This document shows, piece after piece, positions 43,478 through 52,261 of a DNA stretch of 64,000 nucleotides. The notes beneath the pieces are model-generated. The model saw only the letters and a program-made list of their open reading frames with translations, was not told the origin of the DNA and ran no database searches. Position numbers and translations under genes: made by a program. The stretch's first letter is position 1. Each line of letters opens with the position of its first letter. Origin of the DNA: Caulobacter sp. 17J80-11 (GTDB lineage: Bacteria; Pseudomonadota; Alphaproteobacteria; Caulobacterales; Caulobacteraceae); assembly GCF_014349105.1 (NCBI RefSeq), contig NZ_JACSJI010000004.1, positions 1-64,000 of the forward strand, read 5' to 3'.

Positions 43478-45871
43478 ATGAGTATGCGTCGGCTGTCGCC
43501 CGCTAAACTGCGGGGTGCTCAACTGTTTTCGGCGACGCTGCTCGCGTCGACCATGCTCACCGGGGTCGGCGTCGCCGCCGCCCAGGACACCGGGACCGCC
43601 ACCCTCGACGAGGTGGTGGTGACGGCCCAGAAGGTGTCGCAAAGCCTGCAGGACGTGCCGTTCAGCATCCAGGCCATGGGCACGGAGAAGCTGGAGCAGC
43701 TGCAGGTCGCCGACTTCAACGACTTCGCCAAGTTCCTGCCCAGCGTCTCCTACCAGACGGTCGGGCCGGGCTTCACCAGCATCTACATGCGCGGCGTGGC
43801 CAGCGGCGGGGACGGCAACCACTCCGGCTCCATGCCCAGCGTCGGCATGTACCTGGACGAACAGCCGGTCACGACCATCCAGGGCCCGCTGGACATCCAC
43901 GTCTACGACATCGAGCGGGTCGAGAGCCTGGCCGGGCCGCAGGGCACGCTGTACGGCGCGAGCTCCCAGGCCGGCACCATCCGCATCATCACCAACAAGC
44001 CCAGCATGGCCGGCTTCGACGCCGGCTGGGACGCGGGCGTGAACACGGTGGCGCACGGCGGCATCGGCTACGTCGCCGAGGGCTTCGTCAACCAGCCGCT
44101 GGCCGACAACGTCGCGGTGCGCCTGGTCGGCTGGTACGAGCACGACGCCGGCTACATCGACAACGTGCCGGGCACGCGCACCTACCACGAGGGCGAGAAC
44201 GTCGACGGCGACGACATCCCGGACCACACCATCAACAACGACGCCCTGGTGAAGGACGACTTCAACGACGCCGACACCTACGGCGCGCGCGCGGCGCTGC
44301 GCATCGACCTGAACGACGACTGGACCATCACGCCGCAGCTGATGGCGCAGGACCAGAAGACCAACGGCGTGTTCGGCTTCGATCCGGACGTCGGCGACCT
44401 GAAGGTGGACCGCTACAAGCCCGACAGCTCGCACGACCGCTGGGTGCAGGCGGCCATGACCATCGAGGGCCGGATCAGCGACTTCGACGTGACCTACGCC
44501 GGGTCGTACCTGAAGCGAAACGTCGACTCCGAGTCCGACTATTCCGACTACTCGTTCTTCTACGACAACCTGTACAACTACGGTCAGTACTGGGTCGACG
44601 ACACCAGCACGCCGCTGGCCGACCCGTCGCAGTACATCCAGGCCAAGGACCGCTACACCAAGCAGACCCACGAAATCCGGCTGGCCTCGGCGCAGGACAA
44701 GCGGTTCCGCTTCATCGTCGGCGCCTTCTACCAGCGCCAGTACCACAACATTCAGCAGGACTACCGGATCGACGGCCTGGCCGACTTCGAGTCGGTCACC
44801 GGCTGGCCCGACACCCTGTGGCTGACCAAGCAGGAACGCGTCGACATCGACACCGCCGCCTTCGGCGAGGCGACCTTCGACATCACCGACAAGCTGTCGG
44901 TCACCGGCGGGGTGCGCCTGTTCAAGGTCGACAACAGCCTGAAGGGCTTCTTCGGCTTCTCGTCCTGGTACAGCGGCTCGACGGGCGAGGCGGCCTGTAT
45001 CTCGCCGACGCCGGTGGTGCCGGGCGGCCCGTGCGAAAGCTTCGACAAGAACGTCAAGGAAGACGGCAACACCCACAAGCTGAACGTGACCTGGAAGTTC
45101 GACGAAGACCGCATGGTCTACGCCACCTGGTCGACGGGCTACCGCCCCGGCGGCCTGAACCGCCGCGGCACCCTGCCGCCGTATCTGTCGGACTTCCTGA
45201 CCAACTACGAGCTGGGCTGGAAGACCACCTGGGGCGGCAACCTGCGCTTCAACGGCGCGGTGTTCATGGAGCAGTGGGAGGACTTCCAGTTCTCGATCCT
45301 GGGCCCCAACGGCCTGACCGAGATCCGTAACGCCGCCCAGGCCGAGATGAAGGGCGTCGAAACCGAGATCAACTGGCGGGTCAACGAGGGCCTGACCATC
45401 TCCGGTTCGGCCGCCTACACCGACGCCCAGCTGAGCGAGAACTACTGCGGCTTCACCGATCCGGACGGCAATCCGGTGACGGACTGCCCGAGCCCGCTGG
45501 CGCCCAAGGGCCAGGCGCTGCCGGTCACGCCCAAGTTCAAGGCCAACCTGACCGCCCGCTACGAGTGGAGCTGGGCCGACTTCGACGCCCACCTGCAGGG
45601 CTCGCTGGTCACCCAGAGCGGCGCCTGGACCGACCTGCGGACCACCGAGCGCGGCATCGTCGGCCGGATCCCGGGCTACACCAGCGCCGACGTCGTGTTC
45701 GGGGTGGAAAAGGACGGCTGGTCGGGCGAGCTGTCGATCCTCAACGCCTTCGACGAGCGCGGCGAGGTCACCCGCACGGTGGCCTGCGCCGAGGCGGTCT
45801 GCGGCACCCGCGCCTACACCGTTCCGATCCAGCCGCGCACCATCGGCGTGCGGATCGGCAAGCGTTACTGA
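43478..45871 (+). CDS. TonB-dependent outer-membrane receptor
   Basis: About 797 residues. Signal peptide (GAQLFSATLLASTMLTGVGV, cleavage near AAAQ), TonB box-like TLDEVVVTAQK, then the plug (SQSLQDVPFSIQAMG, RGVASGGDG, GPQGTLYGASSQAGTIRIIT) and a 22-strand barrel ending in RTIGVRIGKRY with the terminal aromatic. It imports a ligand across the outer membrane powered by TonB/ExbBD. The ligand is unknown; no siderophore or sugar genes are adjacent. The start is ambiguous: ATG 43478, ATG 43484 (better ribosome-binding spacing) or TTG 43460. Confidence 0.94.
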   Translation: MSMRRLSPAKLRGAQLFSATLLASTMLTGVGVAAAQDTGTATLDEVVVTAQKVSQSLQDVPFSIQAMGTEKLEQLQVADFNDFAKFLPSVSYQTVGPGFTSIYMRGVASGGDGNHSGSMPSVGMYLDEQPVTTIQGPLDIHVYDIERVESLAGPQGTLYGASSQAGTIRIITNKPSMAGFDAGWDAGVNTVAHGGIGYVAEGFVNQPLADNVAVRLVGWYEHDAGYIDNVPGTRTYHEGENVDGDDIPDHTINNDALVKDDFNDADTYGARAALRIDLNDDWTITPQLMAQDQKTNGVFGFDPDVGDLKVDRYKPDSSHDRWVQAAMTIEGRISDFDVTYAGSYLKRNVDSESDYSDYSFFYDNLYNYGQYWVDDTSTPLADPSQYIQAKDRYTKQTHEIRLASAQDKRFRFIVGAFYQRQYHNIQQDYRIDGLADFESVTGWPDTLWLTKQERVDIDTAAFGEATFDITDKLSVTGGVRLFKVDNSLKGFFGFSSWYSGSTGEAACISPTPVVPGGPCESFDKNVKEDGNTHKLNVTWKFDEDRMVYATWSTGYRPGGLNRRGTLPPYLSDFLTNYELGWKTTWGGNLRFNGAVFMEQWEDFQFSILGPNGLTEIRNAAQAEMKGVETEINWRVNEGLTISGSAAYTDAQLSENYCGFTDPDGNPVTDCPSPLAPKGQALPVTPKFKANLTARYEWSWADFDAHLQGSLVTQSGAWTDLRTTERGIVGRIPGYTSADVVFGVEKDGWSGELSILNAFDERGEVTRTVACAEAVCGTRAYTVPIQPRTIGVRIGKRY

Positions 45872-45897
45872 CGGCCACAAGGCCGCCGGGGCAGGGG

Positions 45898-45936
45898 AGG
45901 GCGGCGTCGCGCAAGCGGCGCCGCCCTTACTCTTTT
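45898..45936 (+). terminator. Intrinsic terminator after the TonB-dependent receptor gene
   Basis: The stem GGGCGGCGTCGC (45899-45910) pairs with GCGGCGCCGCCC (45915-45926) with one G-T wobble across a four-base GCAA loop, followed by TTACTCTTTT. It lies 27 bases after the receptor stop and just before the stop of the convergent dehydrogenase gene. Confidence 0.85.
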
Positions 45937-45941
45937 CCGGA

Positions 45942-46952
45942 TCAGGCCGGCGCGACCACCACGTTGATCGGCCGCCCGCTCGCGAAGGCCTCGATGTTGG
46001 CGACCGTGGTGTCGAGGATGCGCCCGACCGCCTCGCGGGTGTCGTAGGCTATGTGCGGGGTCAGCACCACGGTCGGGAAGCGCAGCAGGGCGTGGTCGGC
46101 CAGCAGGCCGCGCAGCCGCTCGATCGGCAGCGCCGCGCCGGCGCGGAAGATCTCGGCCTCCTCGCGCAGGCCCGCCTCCTCGGTCAGCACGTCCAGGCCC
46201 GCCCCGGCCAGCCGGCCGCCGGCCAGGGCCCGCACCAGCGCCTCGGCGTCGACCACCCCGCCGCGGGCGGTGTTGATCAGCACCGCGCCCGGCTTCATGC
46301 GGGCGAACTGGGCGTCGGAGAGCAGGTTCTTCGTCCCTTCCCCGCCCGGCACGTGCAGGGTGACCACGTCGGCCTCGGCCAGAAGGTCGGCGAGGGCCAC
46401 GTAGCGCAGGCCCTGCGCCTCCAGCTCCGGATCGGGTCGGACATCGAAGCCGAGGACCCGCATGCCGAAGCCGCGGCCGATGCCGGCGGCGCAGCGGCCG
46501 ATGCGGCCCGTGCCCACGACGCCGAGGGTCTTGCCGTGGAGGTCGAAACCGCGCAGGCCGGCCTCCGAGAAGTCGCCCCGCCGTGTGCGCTCGGCCGCCT
46601 CCACGACCCGGCGGCTGACCGCCAGCAGGAGCGCGAAGGCGTGCTCGGCCACCGTGTGGTCGCCGTAGCCCGGCACGTTGCAGACGGTGATCCCCTGCGC
46701 CTTGCAGTAGTCCAGGTCGATGTGATCGTAGCCGGTCGAGCGGGTGGCGATCAGTTGCAGCCGGGGCAGGCGTCTTAGGACCGGCGCGGTCAGCTCCGAC
46801 TTGATGAAGGTCGCGATCGCCTCGGCGTCGGCGTGGGCGGCCGCGTCGGCGGCGGTCAGCGCCTCGGCCCGGCAGTCGACCGCGTGGGGCGGCGACAACC
46901 GCAGGCAGGCTTCGCGCTCCCAGTCCTCGGCTTCGAACACGACGACGCGCAT
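45942..46952 (-). CDS. D-2-hydroxyacid dehydrogenase (D-lactate dehydrogenase-like)
   Basis: 336 residues. Substrate domain halves flank the NAD-binding Rossmann fold with GVVGTGRIG (G147-x-G149-x-x-G152). Catalytic Arg lies in LINTARGGVVD, Glu in the LDVLTEEAGL region and His in LTPHIAYDTREA. The STGYDHIDLDYCKAQGI and YGDHTVAEHAFALLLA motifs match D-lactate dehydrogenases of the LdhA type. It would interconvert pyruvate and D-lactate or act on a related 2-ketoacid. ATG start. It ends next to the terminator shared with the receptor gene. Confidence 0.92.
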   Translation of the reverse strand: MRVVVFEAEDWEREACLRLSPPHAVDCRAEALTAADAAAHADAEAIATFIKSELTAPVLRRLPRLQLIATRSTGYDHIDLDYCKAQGITVCNVPGYGDHTVAEHAFALLLAVSRRVVEAAERTRRGDFSEAGLRGFDLHGKTLGVVGTGRIGRCAAGIGRGFGMRVLGFDVRPDPELEAQGLRYVALADLLAEADVVTLHVPGGEGTKNLLSDAQFARMKPGAVLINTARGGVVDAEALVRALAGGRLAGAGLDVLTEEAGLREEAEIFRAGAALPIERLRGLLADHALLRFPTVVLTPHIAYDTREAVGRILDTTVANIEAFASGRPINVVVAPA

Positions 46953-46992
46953 GGCCGCCCGGCAACTGGCGCCGGCGCGGTCCGGTTCGGGC

Positions 46993-47634
46993 TCAGCCGC
47001 GGGTATCCCAGGCCAGCCACATCGCCACCAGGGCGATCGCGACGGCGAAGGCGCGGCGCACCGCGCGGGCGCGCGGATGGTCGCCCGCCGCCCCCAGCCG
47101 GCTCCCGGCCCGGGCGGCCAGCAGCACGATGGCGCCGTGCACGACGACGCTGATCGACAGGTGCAGGAAGCCCAGGGTCAGGGCCTGGGGCAGGGCGGGC
47201 CGCGCCGGCGAGATGAAGCTGGGCAGCAGCACCACGTAGAACGCCGCCGCCTTGACGTTGAGCAGGTTGGCGAACAGGCCGTGCCGGAACCAGGCCCCGT
47301 AGCACGCGGGCCCCTGCGGCGCCTGACGCGCGGTCTCCCGCTCGGCCGACCACGCCTCGAAGGCGAGCCACAGCAGGTAGAGCACGCCGGCCCAGCGCAG
47401 GGCCTGGTAGAGCACGGGATAGGCCAGCAGCACGCCGGTCAGGCCGAAGGCGGCGGCGATCATGTAGGCGGTCAGGCCCAGCGTCACGCCGGCGACCGCG
47501 GTCAGGCCCGCCTTTCGGCCGCACGCGGCCGAAAGGGAGGTCAGGTAGCCCATGTTCGGCCCGGGCGTCAGCTCCACCACCGCCATGGCGACGAAGAAGC
47601 GGGGAAGGACGGCCGGGTCGACCCCGCCGATCAC
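46993..47634 (-). CDS. LysE/RhtB-family amino-acid exporter
   Basis: 213 residues with six membrane helices and the family signature VVELTPGPNMGYLTSLSAAC near residues 19-38; the middle segment NLLNVKAAAFYVVLLPSFI is the second conserved region. Members export amino acids or derivatives such as homoserine lactone. GTG start at 47634 overlaps the TGA of the upstream cupin gene (GTGA), so the two are translationally coupled. Substrate unknown. Confidence 0.92.
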   Translation of the reverse strand: MIGGVDPAVLPRFFVAMAVVELTPGPNMGYLTSLSAACGRKAGLTAVAGVTLGLTAYMIAAAFGLTGVLLAYPVLYQALRWAGVLYLLWLAFEAWSAERETARQAPQGPACYGAWFRHGLFANLLNVKAAAFYVVLLPSFISPARPALPQALTLGFLHLSISVVVHGAIVLLAARAGSRLGAAGDHPRARAVRRAFAVAIALVAMWLAWDTRG

Positions 47635-48026
47635 TCGGTGGTCTTGCCGTCGAAGTGCTCGTCGTCCGCGTCGGCTTCGGCCTTGGTGCGGTGGACGGTG
47701 CCGTCCTTGTGGTGGGGCGGGCTGTAGAGGGTGTAGAGCTTCAGCGGCTCGGCGCCGACGTTGCGGACGTTGTGGCGCGCGCCCTTGGGCACGATCACAG
47801 CCGAGCCGTCGCCGACCTTGTGGGTGACGCCGTCGATCAGCACCTCGCCGTCGCCGCTCTCGACGCGGAAGAACTGGTCTTCCTTGTCGTGCACCTCTTC
47901 GCCGATCTCGCCGCCGGCCGGGATAGCCATCAGCACCAGCTGGGTGGAGCGGGCGGTGTAGAGCACGCGACGGAAGTCGGTGTTCGCTTCAGTCAGGCGC
48001 TCGATGTCGTCGACATAGCCCTTCAT
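47631..48026 (-). CDS. Cupin-domain protein
   Basis: 131 residues: a single cupin barrel with GGEIGEEVHDKEDQFFRVES as the first metal motif (His and two Glu) and VIVPKGARHNVRN with the second His. The conserved YTLYSPPHHKDGTVHRTKAE tail is typical of a bacterial cupin subgroup often annotated mannose-6-phosphate-isomerase-like, without proven function. The ATG at 48026 is chosen for the conserved MKGYVDDIE start. First gene of an operon with the exporter. Confidence 0.9.
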   Translation of the reverse strand: MKGYVDDIERLTEANTDFRRVLYTARSTQLVLMAIPAGGEIGEEVHDKEDQFFRVESGDGEVLIDGVTHKVGDGSAVIVPKGARHNVRNVGAEPLKLYTLYSPPHHKDGTVHRTKAEADADDEHFDGKTTE

Positions 48027-48100
48027 GGCGGGGTCCCTTGCTGTCCGGTCTGGACAACCCCTACCGCATGACGGAGTTCGGCGAAGCAAAATCTCCGGCG

Positions 48101-48140
48101 ACGAAGCCCTCTCCCCCGCGATCGGGGAAGAGGGCTTCGT
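48101..48140 (-). terminator. Strong hairpin, probable terminator
   Basis: ACGAAGCCCTCT (48101-48112) and AGAGGGCTTCGT (48129-48140) are perfect inverted repeats around a further CCCCGCGATCGGGG hairpin. It sits four bases after the stop of the minus-strand gene 48145-48555. No long T tract follows directly, though GATTTTGC occurs about 15 bases on. Confidence 0.65.
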
Positions 48141-48144
48141 GAGA

Positions 48145-48555
48145 TCAGCAGCCGGCCTGGGCCAGCCCCTGCTCGCGGTCCTTGGCGCTGACGGCCGCCG
48201 AGCCGCCGCCCATCGGGGCGCTGTTCTTGGCGGAGTCGCGCACCACGTCGACGGCGACCTGGGCGGCGGCGGCCTTCAGCGGGTTGTCGGCGCGAGCGGT
48301 GATCTGCGGCGCGGCGGCCTGCAGGGCCGAGGCGGCGAAGCCCAGCAGCTTGCGGGCGGACTTGGAGCGCTCGCTCTCGGCCGGCTTGGCCGGCGCGGCG
48401 GCGACGGCCTGGACGTCGCCCTGGTTCTGCATGATGGAGCGGGCGATGGCGCAGGCCTCGGCCGGCGGGCGGTCCTGGCGGGCGGCGGCCGGCTGGGCCG
48501 CGGCCACGACGGCGGCGACGGCGGTCAAGGCGGCGACGGTTTTACGGACGGTCAT
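48145..48555 (-). CDS. Hypothetical exported protein, 136 aa
   Basis: Signal peptide MTVRKTVAALTAVAAVVAAAQPAAA, then an Ala-rich helical mature part with Cys in EACAIARSIMQN and a C-terminal Cys (GLAQAGC). The pair may form a disulfide in the periplasm. No family is recognised. The ATG at 48555 has GAGACCCCCACC upstream, not an obvious Shine-Dalgarno. The hairpin at 48101-48140 follows the stop. Confidence 0.7.
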   Translation of the reverse strand: MTVRKTVAALTAVAAVVAAAQPAAARQDRPPAEACAIARSIMQNQGDVQAVAAAPAKPAESERSKSARKLLGFAASALQAAAPQITARADNPLKAAAAQVAVDVVRDSAKNSAPMGGGSAAVSAKDREQGLAQAGC

Positions 48556-48718
48556 GGTGGGGGTCTCTGGCGTGTGCGCCGGGTCCCAGGCCCATCCCGT
48601 CCCGCGCGTCTCCTTCGCTCTAGCTCCGGCCGGCCGGGGACGGGCGCGAGGTGCGACGAGGATTCGACAAGCGACGAAGCTGCGACGAAGGTGGCCGGCC
48701 CTGCCCGGAGACACGCCG

Positions 48719-49120
48719 ATGGACGACGCGCACCTGACCTTCCAGCCGCTGAACGAGCTCGAAGCGCTGATGGTCGCCGCCCACGCCGATCCGGCCCGCA
48801 AGACGGCCTTCCGCGACGCCCTGCTGGCCGCGCCGCTGTGCGCCCTGACCCAGGCGGTGGTCGACGGCGGCCGCAGGCTGGAGCCCGGCGACCGGGTCCA
48901 GCTGGCCACCGCGCCCCAAGCAGACGGTCGCGCCGCGATCATCCTGTTCACCGCGCCGGCCCGGATCGGGCAGGTCTATCCGGCCGGCGTCTCCTACATC
49001 CAGGGCCCGGGCGTGGAGATGCTGAAGCTGGCCCGCCACGGCGCGGCCATGCTGAACCCGGGCATTCCCTACGGCGTGCTGTGGACGTCGGGCGAGATCG
49101 AAGCGCTGCTGGCGGGGTGA
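48719..49120 (+). CDS. SseB-like protein
   Basis: 133 residues: MDDAHLTFQPLNELEALMVA then HADPARKTAFRDALLAAPLC, VYLAV-type strand, ILFTAPARIGQVYPAGVSYI and the conserved LNPGIPYGVLWTSGEIEALL end. This is the pattern of the SseB N-terminal domain family (enhanced serine sensitivity), whose function is unknown. The ATG at 48719 follows CCGGAGACACGCCG. Divergent from the secreted-protein gene. Confidence 0.8.
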   Translation: MDDAHLTFQPLNELEALMVAAHADPARKTAFRDALLAAPLCALTQAVVDGGRRLEPGDRVQLATAPQADGRAAIILFTAPARIGQVYPAGVSYIQGPGVEMLKLARHGAAMLNPGIPYGVLWTSGEIEALLAG

Positions 49121-49124
49121 TGAA

Positions 49125-49280
49125 CCCTCTCCCGGAGGGAGAGGGAAGGGACCCGCGCACCGGAGCGCAAGCGGAGGTCCGCGCGGGAGGGTGAGGGGTT
49201 ACGCGATCTGGGGAAGGCCCCGTAACCCCTCATCCTCCCACGCTTCGCGCGGGCCCCTCCTTCTCCCTATGGGAGAAGGT
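49125..49280. repeat. Dispersed palindromic repeat, family C copy 2
   Basis: 156 bases starting CCCTCTCCCGGAGGGAGAGG and ending CCTTCTCCCTATGGGAGAAGG, with internal GGGTGAGGGGTTACG / CGTAACCCCTCATCC arms. It fills the whole gap between the SseB-like gene and the convergent astB, and probably terminates both. Confidence 0.85.
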
Positions 49281-50615
49281 TCAAGTGCGCTGGAACGGAT
49301 AGAAGTCCCCGCCCAGGTTCAGGATCGCGGTCAGCTGGTCCAGCGCCCCGCGCGTCTCGGTCAGCAGTTGCGGGTCGGCCAGGTCGGCGGGGCGCAGTTC
49401 CTCGCGGTACCAGCGCTCGGCCCATTCGCACAGGCGTCCGTAGAGGCCCGCGTTCAGCCGCTGGAACGCGTTGGCGGAGTGCAGCTCCTGCTCGGTCAGC
49501 ACCACGCGCAGGCGCAGGCAGGCGGGGCCGCCGCCATTCCTCATGCTCTGGCGCACGTCGACGTACTCGACCCGGCCGATGGGGCCGTTGGTGGTGACCA
49601 GCGACTGGGCGGCCGCGTGCGCGCGCGGGTTCTCGGCGGTCTCGGTCGGGGCCAGCAGCACCAGGCGGTCCTCGCCGGGCACGACCAGCAGCTGCGAGTT
49701 GAACAGGTAGGACCTCACCGCGTCCTCCAGCGGCAGGTCGGCCGCGGAGATCTCGACGAATTCCGGCGCGAACAGGCCCTCGGCGGCGGCGCGGATCGCG
49801 TCCAGCGTGGCCTTCTTGTCCTCGAAGGCCAGCTCGTGGAACAGCAGGGCGGTGCGCGTGCCCACGCACACCACGTCGTTGTGGAAGGCGCCGCCGTCGA
49901 TGGCCGCGCGGGCTTGGCGGGCGAAGACCGGGCGGTTGGCGCCGTGGCGGCGGGCGATCGCCTGGCAGGCCTCAAGGGTCTGGCGGGCCGGGTACTTGCC
50001 CTCCCAGCGCTCCCAGGCGTCGCGGCCCCAGACCAGCAGGTTGACGCCGGGCGCGCCGTGCTCGGCGGCCAGCCGCACGTGGTTGGCGGCGCCCTCGTCG
50101 GCCAGGTGGGCGACCGGGTTCAGGGCGTCGTGGACCGCGAAGCGGCGCGGGTCCGGGAACAGGCGGCGCAGGCTGCGCGTGGTCTGCTCGTGCTCAAGGC
50201 TGCGGTGCAGGTTGGTGACCAGGTTGGCCGGGGTGAAGTGCACCCGCCCGTCCGGCGCGTCGACCGAGGGCGTGACGGTGGCGGCGTTGGCCGCCCACAT
50301 CTGCGAGGACGAGCAGGCCGCCGCCGCGAAGGCCGGCGCGTCCTTCCAGGCGCGCTCCAGCACCTCGGCGTCCGTGCCGGAGAAGCCGAGCGCGCGCAGG
50401 AACGGCGTGAAGGGCCGCTCGTGCGGGGGCAGGACGAACTGCGGGATGCCGAGGTCGGCCAGCCGCTTCATCTTGGCCAGGCCCTGCAGGACGGCGGCGC
50501 GCGGGTTGGACGCCTCGCCGGCGTTGACCTGGCTGGCGATGTTGCCCGGCGACAGGCCCGCGTAGGAGTGCGTCGGCCCGACCAGGCCGTCGGCGTTGGC
50601 TTCGATGGCGGTCAT
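49281..50615 (-). CDS. astB: N-succinylarginine dihydrolase
   Basis: 444 residues, normal length for AstB, which hydrolyses N2-succinylarginine to N2-succinylornithine, CO2 and ammonia. The N-terminus EANADGLVGPTHSYAGLSPG, the GGAFHNDVVCVG stretch and the Cys of NGGGPACLRLRVVL (catalytic in the family) are diagnostic. The ATG at 50615 begins MTAIEANADGL. It is the last gene of the ast operon but is separated from astD by a 170-base dispersed repeat, which may uncouple its expression. Confidence 0.96.
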   Translation of the reverse strand: MTAIEANADGLVGPTHSYAGLSPGNIASQVNAGEASNPRAAVLQGLAKMKRLADLGIPQFVLPPHERPFTPFLRALGFSGTDAEVLERAWKDAPAFAAAACSSSQMWAANAATVTPSVDAPDGRVHFTPANLVTNLHRSLEHEQTTRSLRRLFPDPRRFAVHDALNPVAHLADEGAANHVRLAAEHGAPGVNLLVWGRDAWERWEGKYPARQTLEACQAIARRHGANRPVFARQARAAIDGGAFHNDVVCVGTRTALLFHELAFEDKKATLDAIRAAAEGLFAPEFVEISAADLPLEDAVRSYLFNSQLLVVPGEDRLVLLAPTETAENPRAHAAAQSLVTTNGPIGRVEYVDVRQSMRNGGGPACLRLRVVLTEQELHSANAFQRLNAGLYGRLCEWAERWYREELRPADLADPQLLTETRGALDQLTAILNLGGDFYPFQRT

Positions 50616-50620
50616 CTCAA

Positions 50621-50790
50621 ATCCTCCCCCGAGCGAGCGAAGCGAGCGGTGGGGGAGGGGGACCGCCGAAGGCGGTGGAGGGGGCTCCAGCTTGACGCCG
50701 TCGCTTCCGCCTCCTGGCCCCGCCGCCGTGGCGGCTGGAGCCCCCTCCACCATGCTTCGCATGGTCCCCCTCCCCCAGAGGGGGAGGATC
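50621..50790. repeat. Dispersed palindromic repeat, family D copy 3
   Basis: 170 bases with ends ATCCTCCCCCGAGCGAGCG and CCCCCAGAGGGGGAGGAT, containing CTCCACC-type stems and GGGGGCTCCAGCTTGACG / GCTGGAGCCCCCTCC arms. It lies between astD and astB within the operon, leaving only five bases upstream of the astB start, so the repeat also occupies the place of its ribosome-binding site. Confidence 0.88.
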
Positions 50791-50797
50791 TAGTTGC

Positions 50798-52261
50798 TTA
50801 CGGCCTCAAACCCTTGATCTCGCCCAGGATCGACCGGGCCTTGTCGGCCTCGAAGGTCGCCACCGGGTAGGCCACGTAGTCGGCCGCGTAGTAGGCGCTG
50901 GGGCGGTGGTTGCCGCTGGCCCCCACGCCGCCGAACGGCATGTCGCCGGCGGCCCCCGTGGTCGGGCGGTTGCGGTTGACCACGCCGGCGCGCGAGCGGG
51001 CCAGGAAGCGGCGCCAGCGCGCTTCGTCGTCGCTGATCAGACCGGCCGACAGGCCGAATTTCGTGTCGTTGGCCTTGGCGATGGCGGCGTCGAAGTCGGA
51101 GACGCGGAACACCTGCAGCACCGGCGCGAAGATCTCGTCGTCGGGCAGGCCCTCGACCCCGGTCATGTCGAACAGGCCGGGTGTGACGAAGGCGTGCGTG
51201 CCGTCCACGCGGTGGAACTTGCGCACCACCTTGCCGCCCATCTCGATCAGGCCGCGCGCCTTGGCCAGCGCGCCTTCGGCCGCCTTGGCCGAGATCAGCG
51301 GCCCCATGTAGGGCTCGGGCGTGGCGTCCCACGGGCCCACGGTCAGCCGGTCGGTCAGGGCGGCGACCGCCTCGATCACCGCGTCGCCTTCCGCGCCGTC
51401 CTTGACGATCAGCCGGCGCGCGCAGGAGCAGCGCTGGCCGGTCGTGACATAGGCCGACTGGACGACCAGCGAGGCGGCCGCGGCCGGATCCTCGACGTCC
51501 CAGACCACCAGCGGGTTGTTGCCGCCCAGCTCCAGGGCCAGCACCACGTGCGGGTTGTCGGCGAACTTGCGGCGGAAGAAGTCGCCGGCCTGGGCCGAGC
51601 CGGTGAACAGCAGGGCGTCGATCGGCTGCTCGATCAGGGCCGCGCCGGTCTCGCGCCCGCCCTGCACCAGGTTGACCACGCCCTTGGGCAGGCCGGCCGC
51701 CTCCAGCGCCTCGACCAGCATCTGGCCGGCCAGCGGGGTCTCTTCGGACGGCTTGAACACCACCGTGTCGCCGGCCAGCAGGGCCGGGACGATGTGGCCG
51801 TTCGGCAGGTGGCCGGGGAAGTTGTACGGGCCCAGCACGACGGCGACGCCGTGCGGCTTGTGGCGCAGCACGGCGCGGCCGAAGGCCATCTCCGCCTCGC
51901 GCTCGCCGGTGCGCTCGGCGTAGGCCCGGATCGAGATGTCGACCTTGCCGATCATCGAGTTCAGCTCGGCCGTGGTCTCCCACAGGGCCTTGCCGGTCTC
52001 GCGCGACAGGGCCTTGGCGAACTCGGGCGCGCGCTCCTGCAGCACCGCCTTGTAGCGGCGCATGAACTCGACGCGCTCCTCGCGCGGGCGCTCGCTCCAG
52101 TCCTCGAAGGCCTTGCGGGCGCTGCGAACGGCGCATTCGACCTCGCCGCGCGTGGCGGCCGAGCCGGTCCAGACCTGCTCGCCGGTGGCCGGGTCGGTCG
52201 AGACCAGCCGCTCGCCCGCGCTCTCGCGCCACTCGCCGTCGATAAACAGACGCCCGTTCAT
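50798..52261 (-). CDS. astD: Succinylglutamate-semialdehyde dehydrogenase
   Basis: 487 residues of the aldehyde dehydrogenase fold, oxidising succinylglutamate semialdehyde to succinylglutamate with NAD+. Catalytic residues are Asn147 (GPYNFPGHLPNG), Glu244 (LELGGNNP) and Cys278 (TTGQRCSCARRL). The start MNGRLFIDGEWR and the NFPGHLPNGHI motif are typical for AstD. The ATG overlaps the TGA of astA (ATGA), implying coupled translation. Confidence 0.96.
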   Translation of the reverse strand: MNGRLFIDGEWRESAGERLVSTDPATGEQVWTGSAATRGEVECAVRSARKAFEDWSERPREERVEFMRRYKAVLQERAPEFAKALSRETGKALWETTAELNSMIGKVDISIRAYAERTGEREAEMAFGRAVLRHKPHGVAVVLGPYNFPGHLPNGHIVPALLAGDTVVFKPSEETPLAGQMLVEALEAAGLPKGVVNLVQGGRETGAALIEQPIDALLFTGSAQAGDFFRRKFADNPHVVLALELGGNNPLVVWDVEDPAAAASLVVQSAYVTTGQRCSCARRLIVKDGAEGDAVIEAVAALTDRLTVGPWDATPEPYMGPLISAKAAEGALAKARGLIEMGGKVVRKFHRVDGTHAFVTPGLFDMTGVEGLPDDEIFAPVLQVFRVSDFDAAIAKANDTKFGLSAGLISDDEARWRRFLARSRAGVVNRNRPTTGAAGDMPFGGVGASGNHRPSAYYAADYVAYPVATFEADKARSILGEIKGLRP

